This document shows, piece after piece, positions 43,755-52,029 of a DNA stretch of 64,000 nt. The notes under the pieces were generated by a model. The model had not been told where the DNA came from and made no database searches. It saw only the letters and a list, made by a program, of their open reading frames with translations. This DNA is from Chitinivibrionales bacterium (GTDB lineage: Bacteria > Fibrobacterota > Chitinivibrionia > Chitinivibrionales > WJKA01). How positions within the stretch are numbered: position 1 is the first letter of the stretch; each line of letters begins with the position of its first letter. Location: contig WJLW01000070.1 of assembly GCA_014728295.1 (NCBI GenBank), forward strand, positions 62,001 to 126,000, written 5' to 3'. The position numbers and the translations under genes were made by a program.

Positions 43755-45334
43755 AACCTACCGGTCAACAAAAAGCCTTTTTTTATATAACCTGCCTGCT
43801 CTTAACGGGCGGCATCCTCGCACAGGTTTACCGGCTTGCGGATGCATATTTTGTAAGCAAAGATGCTCTCAAAAAGCATGGCTATCTTATTGACGTACAC
43901 GGCCATGTCAACCGTCCCGGCAAATATCGTGTTGCTCCCGGCACCTCGCAATTCGAAATTCTGCAGGTTGCCGGCATTCGTCCGCGGTCTGATATCTCGA
44001 CTTTTAACCTGACGCAACAGGTCGACAACCAATCGCGCATCGCTGTCGATTCGATGGAAGAACCGGCAACCCTCAAGGAAAGTGAGGGGAACGTACGGCT
44101 TGAGTTTTTCTTTGGCGAATTGAACATTGTATCGGCTGATGGTCGCAGCCGGCCAAGGCAGGAAGGTCTTGGCATCAATCCCGGTGACCGTCTCATCACC
44201 GAGGCTCAATCGCAGGCGGAACTGTCGGTCAACTCCTTTTCGCGTGTTGACCTCGACGATTTCACCGAAGTGCTGGTTGAAAAAATCGGTGCGCCCGAAG
44301 GCAATAAGCGGGTAGTGGAGTTTTTTCAAAAATCAGGAATTGCCTGGTATAAAATGGCCTACACCAATCAATCCGAATTGCATCGCATCATAACACCGTT
44401 TGCCGTCGTTTCCGTGGGCGGCAGTGGGGCCGATTTTATGATCGAATCGAAATACGACGAGCTGTTGGTGCATAACATTGACGGGCTGCTGCTTATTGAG
44501 CGACCGGGCGGCGAAGAGGCGATCAATCTGATTTCGGGTCAGACTGCCGTGTGTTTCAGCGATGCGCGGCCGTTTCAGGTACGCACCCTTGCCGCAGATG
44601 TGAGTCCAAATGAAAAATTTTCGGAGTTGATAAAAGAAAAAACCAATTACATGGTCCGGCACATGCCGCTCAATATGCTTTACTGCGCGATCCCTTCTGT
44701 GTATCACTATATCAGCGTGGATTTCGAACGCGGCATCGTGCACGTGGTTTCACTGCCGAATGATCTTTCCGTACTTCAGTTTGCCCAGGGCATACAAACG
44801 CTCGATCAGGCACTGTTGAGCGGCGGGCCGGTGTTTACCTCTACGATTGTTGAGCGGATAATGGATTCGCGCATTGACAAACACGTCTTGATGAAAGCGC
44901 AGGACGTGGTTGGCATTGTTGATATTTTCGGCGGTATAGAAATAGACGTTGATGCAAAGGCAGCCTCGCATTTAAACCTGCCGACCGGGAAACATACGCT
45001 GTCCAGCGCACAATTATTGATATTTCTGAAACCAAGCATCTCCGGCTGGGATGATAGTCGCCAAAGGCAATACCGGGTTCTTGAAGCTGTTTATGAAAGC
45101 ATCAAATTAAAAAGCCTGGTTGTTACCGCAGTGTTGGCACAACAGATCATTTCCAAAATAAAAACCAATTTCGCTGCCTCAGATGTTATGGCTCAGTATC
45201 AGAAATTCATCGAACGCAAGAACTGGCAGTTTAAAACCTATATGCTGCCGGTTCAGTCCGTTAACCGCAAAGGGCGTATCTACAAAGAGCCGGATCTGAA
45301 AAAATGCCGAGAGCTGCTCTACCCTGAAAAATGA
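43751..45334 (+). CDS. SLBB-FecR-LCP fusion protein (polymer export/attachment)
   Basis: About 527 residues. After a TM (AFFYITCLLLTGGILAQVY) comes an SLBB domain (LIDVHGHVNRPGKYRVAPG, about 45-85), a FecR-like region (about 115-285) and a C-terminal LytR-CpsA-Psr domain (about 300-490): IDKHVLMKAQDVVGIVDIFGGIEIDV, LPTGKHTLSSAQLLIFL and DDSRQRQYRVLEAVY, the D-x-x-R-x-x-R-Q of phosphotransferases that attach polymers to peptidoglycan. The order SLBB-FecR-LCP in one chain is unfamiliar to me. ATG 43751 overlaps the kinase stop (ATGA); the track start lies inside the kinase gene. Confidence 0.8.
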   Translation: MKPTGQQKAFFYITCLLLTGGILAQVYRLADAYFVSKDALKKHGYLIDVHGHVNRPGKYRVAPGTSQFEILQVAGIRPRSDISTFNLTQQVDNQSRIAVDSMEEPATLKESEGNVRLEFFFGELNIVSADGRSRPRQEGLGINPGDRLITEAQSQAELSVNSFSRVDLDDFTEVLVEKIGAPEGNKRVVEFFQKSGIAWYKMAYTNQSELHRIITPFAVVSVGGSGADFMIESKYDELLVHNIDGLLLIERPGGEEAINLISGQTAVCFSDARPFQVRTLAADVSPNEKFSELIKEKTNYMVRHMPLNMLYCAIPSVYHYISVDFERGIVHVVSLPNDLSVLQFAQGIQTLDQALLSGGPVFTSTIVERIMDSRIDKHVLMKAQDVVGIVDIFGGIEIDVDAKAASHLNLPTGKHTLSSAQLLIFLKPSISGWDDSRQRQYRVLEAVYESIKLKSLVVTAVLAQQIISKIKTNFAASDVMAQYQKFIERKNWQFKTYMLPVQSVNRKGRIYKEPDLKKCRELLYPEK

Positions 45335-45402
45335 TACTCACGGTTGCTTCACCGGCGCCTCATTCGTATTTTATGCCATTGCTTATGCCCGCAGGACAAT
45401 CT

Positions 45403-46290
45403 ATGAAACTAGCAGTAGTCGGGTCGAATGGACAGCTTGGTACGGATATGATATCCAGCGCAACGGCGCGCGGCTACGAGTGCTGTGGTGTTGACGTTCC
45501 GGATATCGACATCGCCAGCCAAGCGAGTATTGCCCATTTTCTTGACCGCCATGCGCCGGATGTGGTTATTAACTGCGCCGCCTACACTGCGGTTGATAAT
45601 TGCGAAAGCGACAAAGACATTGCATTCAAAGTAAATGCCGACGGTGTTGCGAATCTGGCGCGATGCTGCCAAAATGCCGAATGCGACATCGTCCACATCA
45701 GTACGGATTATGTTTTTGACGGAACCAAAACAACACCCTACCTCGAGTCGGATGAGACCTGTCCGCAATCAATTTACGGTGCATCAAAGCTCAAAGGCGA
45801 AGTGTTGTTGAGAGAGCAGACGGATGCCTGGTACATTTTCCGGATTGCCTGGTTGTACGGGTGTAATGGTTCCAACTTTGCCAAAACCATAGCAGACGTC
45901 GCCCGGCGCAAAGCACGTGAAGGCGCTGCGCTGAAGGTGGTTGACGATCAGACCGGCTCACCCACCTATACCCGGGAAGTGTGCCGGCAAATTCTGGCGG
46001 TTATCCCCCTGCGCCGTTTTGGGTTATACCATTGTACCGCCGAGGGAAACTGCACCTGGTATGATTTTGCCCGCAAGATTTGTGAAGCCAACGCAATTTC
46101 GGTACAACTTGAGCCCTGCGCAACCGGGGAGTTTCCTCGTCCGGCGCCGAGACCGGCCTATAGTGTGCTCGAAAATGCACATCTGAAAAATACCGGGTTG
46201 CAATGCATGAAGCACTGGGAAACAGCCTACGGGGACTTTCTGAACGAGTCGAATTCACCCCCATTTGCCGGAGGATACGTAAGTGAATAA
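45403..46290 (+). CDS. rmlD: dTDP-4-dehydrorhamnose reductase
   Basis: About 295 residues. The Rossmann glycine motif is VVGSNGQLGTDM. STDYVFDGT and the catalytic YGASKLKGE (Y-x-x-x-K) follow, with RIAWLYG and VDDQTGSPTYT typical of RmlD. It makes dTDP-L-rhamnose, a precursor of surface polysaccharides. ATG 45403 with AGGAC upstream is chosen over the track start at 45331, which carries a non-family extension. It overlaps rmlB by 8 nt. rmlA and rmlC are not in the window. Confidence 0.94.
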   Translation: MKLAVVGSNGQLGTDMISSATARGYECCGVDVPDIDIASQASIAHFLDRHAPDVVINCAAYTAVDNCESDKDIAFKVNADGVANLARCCQNAECDIVHISTDYVFDGTKTTPYLESDETCPQSIYGASKLKGEVLLREQTDAWYIFRIAWLYGCNGSNFAKTIADVARRKAREGAALKVVDDQTGSPTYTREVCRQILAVIPLRRFGLYHCTAEGNCTWYDFARKICEANAISVQLEPCATGEFPRPAPRPAYSVLENAHLKNTGLQCMKHWETAYGDFLNESNSPPFAGGYVSE

Positions 46291-47278
46291 AATGCTGGTT
46301 ACCGGAGGTGCCGGTTTCATCGGCTCAAATTTTGTATTGCACTTGTTGGCGAAGGGCTCCGATTATCGCATTGTCAATCTTGACAATCTGACATACGCGG
46401 GCAATATCAAAAATCTCGATCCGGTTGCGCAACATCAGAATTATACTTTCGTTCAGGGCGATATCAGGGATAAAAATCTGGTTACTGCACTGTTTGAATC
46501 CCACCGGTTTGACGGCGTGATCCATTTTGCAGCAGAATCCCACGTTGACCGCTCCATCGAAGGCCCGGAGGTATTTGTCACCACCAATGTTCTGGGAACG
46601 CAGACGCTGCTTGATGTTGCACTGAATGCATGGAAAGATTCATTGGATGGAAAGCTGTTTATTCACGTATCGACCGATGAGGTGTATGGCTCACTTGGAC
46701 CAACAGAGTATTTTACCGAACAGACTCCGCTTGCACCCAACAGTCCGTATTCCGCAAGTAAAGCGGGCGCCGATTGTCTTACCCGGGCATACCATACAAC
46801 ATTCGGGCTGCCAACGATAATAACCAGATGCTCGAATAATTATGGCCCGCTGCAATTTCCCGAAAAACTGATTCCATTGATGATTGTCAATGCTTTGCAC
46901 GACAAGCCTCTGCCGGTATATGGTGACGGGAAAAATGTGCGCGACTGGCTGTATGTCAGAGATCATTGTTCTGCCCTCGAAACGGTGCTCGACCGCGGCA
47001 AGCCGGGAGAGGTGTATAACATCGGGGGCAACAACGAAATGCACAATATCGATATCGTTAAGCTGCTTCTCGAACATCTGGGTAAACCGGAATCGCTGAT
47101 CACCTATGTAACCGATCGACTGGGCCACGATCGGCGCTATGCCATCGATGCATCGAAAATCAAGGCAGAATTAGGCTGGGAGCCGCAGGTTACTTTCCAC
47201 GAAGGGATTAAAAGCACCATTGACTGGTACCTGAAAAACCGGCACTGGTGGCAGGAGCTGCAAAAGAGACATCCCTGA
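46283..47278 (+). CDS. rmlB: dTDP-glucose 4,6-dehydratase
   Basis: 331 residues. GGAGFIGSNFVLHLL is the NAD motif, FAAESHVDRSIEGP and HVSTDEVYGSL carry the Asp and Glu of the active site, and YSASKAGADCL holds the Y-x-x-x-K pair. The end VTDRLGHDRRYAID is diagnostic. It uses dTDP-glucose to give the 4-keto-6-deoxy sugar. GTG 46283 has GGAGG about 10 nt upstream; ATG 46292 is an alternative. Its stop is 7 nt from the convergent diguanylate cyclase gene. Confidence 0.96.
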   Translation: MNKMLVTGGAGFIGSNFVLHLLAKGSDYRIVNLDNLTYAGNIKNLDPVAQHQNYTFVQGDIRDKNLVTALFESHRFDGVIHFAAESHVDRSIEGPEVFVTTNVLGTQTLLDVALNAWKDSLDGKLFIHVSTDEVYGSLGPTEYFTEQTPLAPNSPYSASKAGADCLTRAYHTTFGLPTIITRCSNNYGPLQFPEKLIPLMIVNALHDKPLPVYGDGKNVRDWLYVRDHCSALETVLDRGKPGEVYNIGGNNEMHNIDIVKLLLEHLGKPESLITYVTDRLGHDRRYAIDASKIKAELGWEPQVTFHEGIKSTIDWYLKNRHWWQELQKRHP

Positions 47279-47285
47279 AAAATAC

Positions 47286-49451
47286 CTACATCCCGTTGCG
47301 ATACAGGGTGACCCGGTTGCGACCGTTCTCTTTTGAATAATACAGGGCTTTGTCGGCGCTCTGAATCAATGCCTGGGGCGTATCACCATATTCCGGAAAG
47401 GTAGCGCTGCCCACACTTACCGTAACGTGCAGTTCCTTGTCCGGATGACGCAAAATCCTTTGCTCGACTGTTTGTCGGATGCGCTCGGCAGAATTCGTGG
47501 CGCCGTCTTCGCCGCACTCGGGCAAAATGACGGCAAATTCCTCGCCGCCGTACCGGGCCGGTATGTCATTGTACCGGATTGATTGACGGATGCACAGCGA
47601 TATTTCCTTCAGTACAACGTCTCCAAAGGGATGACCATACGTGTCATTGAAAGACTTGAAATGGTCGATATCCATGAGCAGCAAGGAGAAACTACGCGCG
47701 TAGCGTTTTGAGCGCTCGGCCTCTTTGGCCAACTGCTCCTGAAAGAATCGATGATTGTTTAATTCCGTCAAGCCGTCGGTTGTTGCCAGACGCTCCATTT
47801 TCTGATACAGCACTGCGCGCGTAAAGGCTACGGATGCATTGCCGACCAGTGTTGACAGAATCTGTTCCAATTGGCCGATAAACTGATTGGGGCGTTCGTG
47901 CTCGATTGAAAACAGGCCAAAACATTTCTCCTCATCGTCGAGAATCGGCATGATGATCAACGAACCAATGTTGTCGTTTTTCGGCTCATTGGGCACGAAT
48001 CGGTAGTATTTGTCTTTTTGCTGTCGCAGATCGGCGATGTTGACGATTTTTTTGCGCAGAAAGGAGAACGAATATAAACCGGCATTCAGCGGAAATTCAT
48101 AGCCGATCTGAATCTCCGGGGATATTCCGGCCAAATTGTAGATTATGCCTCGCTTTGCTTCTGTATTGAAGGTAATGGCCATCAATCTGGATGGATTCAT
48201 CAGCATTGATACCATTTGAAAGAGGATGTCGAATACCTGCTGCACACTGAGGGCGGTGGTAAATCTCTGGGAAGTTTCATAAAATATTTTAAATTCCTTG
48301 GCAGTGCGTTGCTGGTAAATGCGCATGCGCGCATTGGTAACCAGGGCTGCCGCCAGCAGTGAAAACCTGCGCATGATCTCCTTGTGTTGGTCATTATATA
48401 CCCGCTTATTTTTGTTGTCGATTACCAGAGCACCAAGCAATTCGCGTTCTTCGGAAATGATCGGAACAGCAAGAATTGAATTGACCATTTCATTTTGATT
48501 GTAATAAATGACCTGTTCATCGTACAGTGACAGATCTCCGCTCATGAATGAATGCTTCTGTATGCCGATTCTGCCCACAATACCCTTGCCCAGCGGGATA
48601 TTTTTTCCTTTCTTCAAGGCAAGGCTTTTGGAATAGTATGAATTAAGAATAAAGGTTTGCCTGCCGGCATCATAAATAAATCCCAGGGCCGAAAAGGTGT
48701 CGAAGTTGCGCTTCATAAAATAGACGACACTGTCAAGCAATCCTTCAACCTCTTTTTCCTGTTGAGCAATGATACCGGTCAACTGCGCAGCACCAAATTT
48801 GCGCGTCTCAATTGATGGATAGGTCGCATTGCCATACTCGTCATCCTCGATGCCGTTGTTTGGTGTGTCAACCCGCTCGCGTGCAGGCTGGTTGTGAGCG
48901 GCTTCACCTCTGCGGTGAGTTTGAGTTGATGTGCGCAGCTTCAGGTGCGTGAGCGCAAAGGGAATAATCCCGATGCCGGCAATGTGTGCATAAAACGATA
49001 TATTTGCATATGCCAGCATGCCTGTGGATGCAGGGAAGTTGATGCCGATATACAGAGATTCTACCAGCAGAATGCAAAAGACACTTTCGATCCACAGCAG
49101 CAGGCTGCCAACGCTGGACGCAACCAGAATCAGCGCAATATACAAAAAGTAAAGATCAGAGCCGGCAACAAGATATGTCTGCATTTCGGGAGATGCAGCA
49201 TGCACTGCTGCTGAAACCAGCAGGTTTAGCATGAGAAAATGACGCCAGCCTTCAGAACTGTTTGGTGCAAATGCGTGCGACAGCGCGACACAAACCAGAG
49301 TGACGGCCAGAATCAGGCCGGTGATGTAGAGCGACCACGGATGTGCACCAAAAAGTGCGTCGCATTTACCAAGGCAGATCAGCAACCCCAGAAAACAGCC
49401 CGCCGCCAGCTCAAATCCTAACAGCAGTGCAAACCCTAAGGATTTAATCAT
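47286..49451 (-). CDS. Membrane diguanylate cyclase with GAF domains
   Basis: 721 residues. The first ~170 residues hold five or six TM segments. Then come two GAF-like domains (about 235-380 and 385-560; LLGALVIDNKNKRVY and CFGLFSIEHERPN are typical ends) and a C-terminal GGDEF domain with active-site RYGGEEFAVI (the GGEEF form) and an upstream RYND inhibitory-site (RxxD) motif. It should make c-di-GMP with product inhibition. C-di-GMP often controls exopolysaccharide production, and this gene lies tail-to-tail with the polysaccharide locus; the link is an inference. Confidence 0.93.
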   Translation of the reverse strand: MIKSLGFALLLGFELAAGCFLGLLICLGKCDALFGAHPWSLYITGLILAVTLVCVALSHAFAPNSSEGWRHFLMLNLLVSAAVHAASPEMQTYLVAGSDLYFLYIALILVASSVGSLLLWIESVFCILLVESLYIGINFPASTGMLAYANISFYAHIAGIGIIPFALTHLKLRTSTQTHRRGEAAHNQPARERVDTPNNGIEDDEYGNATYPSIETRKFGAAQLTGIIAQQEKEVEGLLDSVVYFMKRNFDTFSALGFIYDAGRQTFILNSYYSKSLALKKGKNIPLGKGIVGRIGIQKHSFMSGDLSLYDEQVIYYNQNEMVNSILAVPIISEERELLGALVIDNKNKRVYNDQHKEIMRRFSLLAAALVTNARMRIYQQRTAKEFKIFYETSQRFTTALSVQQVFDILFQMVSMLMNPSRLMAITFNTEAKRGIIYNLAGISPEIQIGYEFPLNAGLYSFSFLRKKIVNIADLRQQKDKYYRFVPNEPKNDNIGSLIIMPILDDEEKCFGLFSIEHERPNQFIGQLEQILSTLVGNASVAFTRAVLYQKMERLATTDGLTELNNHRFFQEQLAKEAERSKRYARSFSLLLMDIDHFKSFNDTYGHPFGDVVLKEISLCIRQSIRYNDIPARYGGEEFAVILPECGEDGATNSAERIRQTVEQRILRHPDKELHVTVSVGSATFPEYGDTPQALIQSADKALYYSKENGRNRVTLYRNGM

Positions 49452-49555
49452 AAGCGTCGGTACCCTGCCTTATTGTAAAAGCAATTAAAAACAGCCGCCA
49501 CCGGGATAATCCCCCGTTATATTTTAAAGAGAACTTTTTTAAATTTGTTTAATTG

Positions 49556-49561
49556 TATAAT
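49556..49561 (+). promoter_or_regulatory. Perfect -10 hexamer 6 nt before the GT9-like start codon
   Basis: TATAAT ends 7 nt before ATG 49568, so transcription would begin at the start codon. The -35 region is A/T-rich without a good hexamer. Confidence 0.35.
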
Positions 49562-49567
49562 GGTTGT

Positions 49568-50659
49568 ATGAAAAAAGCAATTGGCGCCAGGAGCAAAAAG
49601 TATTACCTGTTCTGGCCGCTGGGCAAAAGAATTCGGCGTTCGATTCTCACTTGGTACATAGGTCGGAAATGTTCACGATCATTGGTGCAGATGCCGGTGG
49701 AGCAAAAAAGCATACGCAAAATACTGTGCATTATGCCCGAAAATGTTCTGGATGCATTGCAGCAGGTCGGCACGGTCGTTTCTATTGTCTCGCACTTTGA
49801 CAACGCAGAGATAAATCTACTTTGTGAAGTCCGGGTAAGCCCGTTCTTTCAGAAAATGTATCGGGTCAGCGGAGTGTTTGAATATACGTCGAATGAATGC
49901 TATGAATTCTCGGAGAAAATCGAAGAACTTGGATTCCTGATTAAGCAGGAGGAATATGATTTATGTGTAATGCTGGACAAACGGCCTCCATTTGCAGTTG
50001 CTTACCTGGGGGGCCTGAGTCGTGCTCCAATCAGAATTTGTTACAGCCATGCTGCAGCCTACCCCTATTGTAATGTGCGCATTACACCGGACGAATCAAA
50101 TACTTATTTGCCCACGAGAAATTTATCGCTGGCGAAGCATCTCGGTGCGCCACCCCGCATGAACAACAAGTGGATCGTATCAAAGGAAGCGCTGGAAGAA
50201 ATAGAGCATTTGCTTCGTGAGGCCCAAATCCCGGCGGATGCGGCTCTGGTCGGGATAGACGCATGCGAATTCTATCATCGCCATGGAAAGCAGTGGCTGG
50301 AGCTGTTGTGCAGCTCTATCAATGAAAATACGTCTTTGGTTCCCTACGTCTACCTCCATGCCTTCGACGCAGTAGATGTTTTCAACTGGGCTGGTACCAC
50401 AAAAATCGCCGCATTTTCACACCTCAAGGTCTCCCGATGGGCAGCGCTCATTCATTGCTCAAAGCATATTGTTTCGGGCAGGAGTCCCTTTTTCGAGCTG
50501 GCCAATCTTCTGCATAAATCGGTTATCGGCATCTTTGAGCAGAGCGAAATCGATAGCAATTTCTGCAAATTTCCACATACACAGGTTGTTTCATATCAGG
50601 ACGCGGCAAATGAGTCTACCGTGCGAAACATTCTGGATAGCTTATCTTCATTGAAATAA
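49568..50659 (+). CDS. Glycosyltransferase family 9-like protein
   Basis: About 363 residues. A basic N-terminal extension of about 40 residues precedes the fold: IRKILCIMPENVLDALQQVGTVVSIV resembles the GT9 heptosyltransferase start (usually GD.L.T.P). YDLCVMLDKRPPFAVAYLGGLSRAPIRICYSH and HCSKHIVSGRSPFFELANLLHKSVIGIF match the GT9 acceptor and nucleotide-sugar regions. It lacks some usual GT9 signatures, so enzymatic activity is uncertain. Divergent from the diguanylate cyclase gene. A start at the ATG 49691 is also possible. Confidence 0.7.
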   Translation: MKKAIGARSKKYYLFWPLGKRIRRSILTWYIGRKCSRSLVQMPVEQKSIRKILCIMPENVLDALQQVGTVVSIVSHFDNAEINLLCEVRVSPFFQKMYRVSGVFEYTSNECYEFSEKIEELGFLIKQEEYDLCVMLDKRPPFAVAYLGGLSRAPIRICYSHAAAYPYCNVRITPDESNTYLPTRNLSLAKHLGAPPRMNNKWIVSKEALEEIEHLLREAQIPADAALVGIDACEFYHRHGKQWLELLCSSINENTSLVPYVYLHAFDAVDVFNWAGTTKIAAFSHLKVSRWAALIHCSKHIVSGRSPFFELANLLHKSVIGIFEQSEIDSNFCKFPHTQVVSYQDAANESTVRNILDSLSSLK

Positions 50660-50685
50660 AGCGTTTATATCATCCGTACTCGTCA

Positions 50686-50714
50686 TTGACCGAATTGAGC
50701 GGAAGATATATAAT
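50686..50714 (+). promoter_or_regulatory. Strong sigma-70-type promoter of the csd6-like/coiled-coil operon
   Basis: TTGACC, exact 17-nt spacer, TATAAT: 11 of 12 consensus positions. Transcription would start near 50721, 76 nt before the start codon. Confidence 0.65.
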
Positions 50715-50755
50715 AATAATCGATCTCAATACCTTTATGGTCTGCGATACACTGC

Positions 50756-50764
50756 TGCTATAAT
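50756..50764 (+). promoter_or_regulatory. Second candidate promoter (extended -10) of the same operon
   Basis: TGC-TATAAT, an extended -10 element, with no clear -35. Transcription would start near 50771. Confidence 0.4.
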
Positions 50765-50796
50765 GGATGCTACTACTCTCAGTCAGGTGAGCGATA

Positions 50797-52029
50797 ATGC
50801 GATTCGTGCAATACTGGTGGAAAACAGTCACGTATAAATACCTCACCTGGAGGAGACGGAGGGAAGTCGATCATGCCTATGCCAAAGAGCCGGCGGAAAG
50901 GCTGCACGTGAAGCAATATGCATTCATTGGAGTTGCTCTTTTTGTTGCTATTGTTCTGGGGTGGTCTATCAAGCTGGGATATGCAGCGCTCTCCTCTTCC
51001 GCTTTGCTGTCTAAGCCGTCTGCTCCACGTGTGAAAGTGCAGAACCGGGCGCATCAGAAACGAATTGAGGCTGCGCAGCAGCACGCGGCTTCGGGTTCTG
51101 CTCCCGAGGGTGTCTTCGAACAGCCGGTTTCACATCCTCGCAGCACTATCGCCGACAATAGAAGTCTGCCATTGTATCTAGTTGTTGCTAATAAGGCCAA
51201 CAAGGTTTTGTATGTACTACAAAAAGAAGATACGTTGGGGTGGAGTATCGTCAAAAGCTGTTTTATGGCGATCGGTCAGAACAAGGGACCCAAGCGGGTA
51301 GCCGGCGACAAAAAAACACCGGAAGGTGTTTATTTCATCACCGGAAGAAAGGAAAGAGATGAATTGACCGATATCTACGGCCCGCTTGCGTATGTATTGA
51401 ATTATCCCAACGTGGAAGACAGGCGGCGAGGGAGAACGGGGCAGGGTATCTGGATCCACGGCACACAACCCGATTCACTGCCGCTCAATACACGGGGGTG
51501 CCTTGAATTGCACAATCAGGATCTGGTTGAGCTTGCGGCGATTTTGAAAAACGGAATCGGTACCCCCGTTTCAATTGTGAGTAACGCTTCATTGATGCGA
51601 CCCCAGGATGCCTTCAGTAACGCTGCGCTCAGCGAAAAGTACGCTTCGTTTGTCGCCTACTTCGAGGCCCGGGAAAAAACCATTCTGAATTTGGTTGAGC
51701 AGTGGCAACAAGCCTGGCAATCAATGAACATTTCTCGATATGAGCAATGCTATGATCAGGTTGAGTTCAACAGTCAGGGGCTGCGCTGGGACGCCTGGAA
51801 ACAAAGAAAACTGCGAACTTTCGAAATGTACAGTTCGATCACCGTCGAGCTGAGTGATATCGTTCTTGCCGACTATACTGCTTCGAATGCCGTAGTAAAA
51901 TTCATGCAGCGCTATACTTCGAATTTAAATGAAATGGAAAATGCCAAAAAGCTTTATTTAAAAAACAAAGGCGGCTCTTGGAAAATTGTTCGGGAGGTCG
52001 TTATCCCCAAAGAGGAGCTTCTGCTATGA
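50797..52029 (+). CDS. Csd6-like L,D-transpeptidase-fold enzyme with C-terminal NTF2-like domain
   Basis: 410 residues. A basic cytosolic lead and one TM (FIGVALFVAIVLGWSIKLGYA, about 43-63) place the rest in the periplasm. A YkuD domain (about 124-265) has HGTQPDSLPLNTRGCLELHN with catalytic Cys235 and His221. An NTF2-like domain (about 285-405) follows: LVEQWQQAWQSMNISRYEQCYD and closing SWKIVREV. This two-domain layout is that of Helicobacter Csd6, an L,D-carboxypeptidase that sets cell shape by trimming peptidoglycan stem peptides. The reaction (L,D-carboxypeptidase or transpeptidase) cannot be told from sequence alone. AGGTGAG lies 4-6 nt before the ATG. It overlaps the next gene's start by 4 nt. 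Confidence 0.85.
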   Translation: MRFVQYWWKTVTYKYLTWRRRREVDHAYAKEPAERLHVKQYAFIGVALFVAIVLGWSIKLGYAALSSSALLSKPSAPRVKVQNRAHQKRIEAAQQHAASGSAPEGVFEQPVSHPRSTIADNRSLPLYLVVANKANKVLYVLQKEDTLGWSIVKSCFMAIGQNKGPKRVAGDKKTPEGVYFITGRKERDELTDIYGPLAYVLNYPNVEDRRRGRTGQGIWIHGTQPDSLPLNTRGCLELHNQDLVELAAILKNGIGTPVSIVSNASLMRPQDAFSNAALSEKYASFVAYFEAREKTILNLVEQWQQAWQSMNISRYEQCYDQVEFNSQGLRWDAWKQRKLRTFEMYSSITVELSDIVLADYTASNAVVKFMQRYTSNLNEMENAKKLYLKNKGGSWKIVREVVIPKEELLL

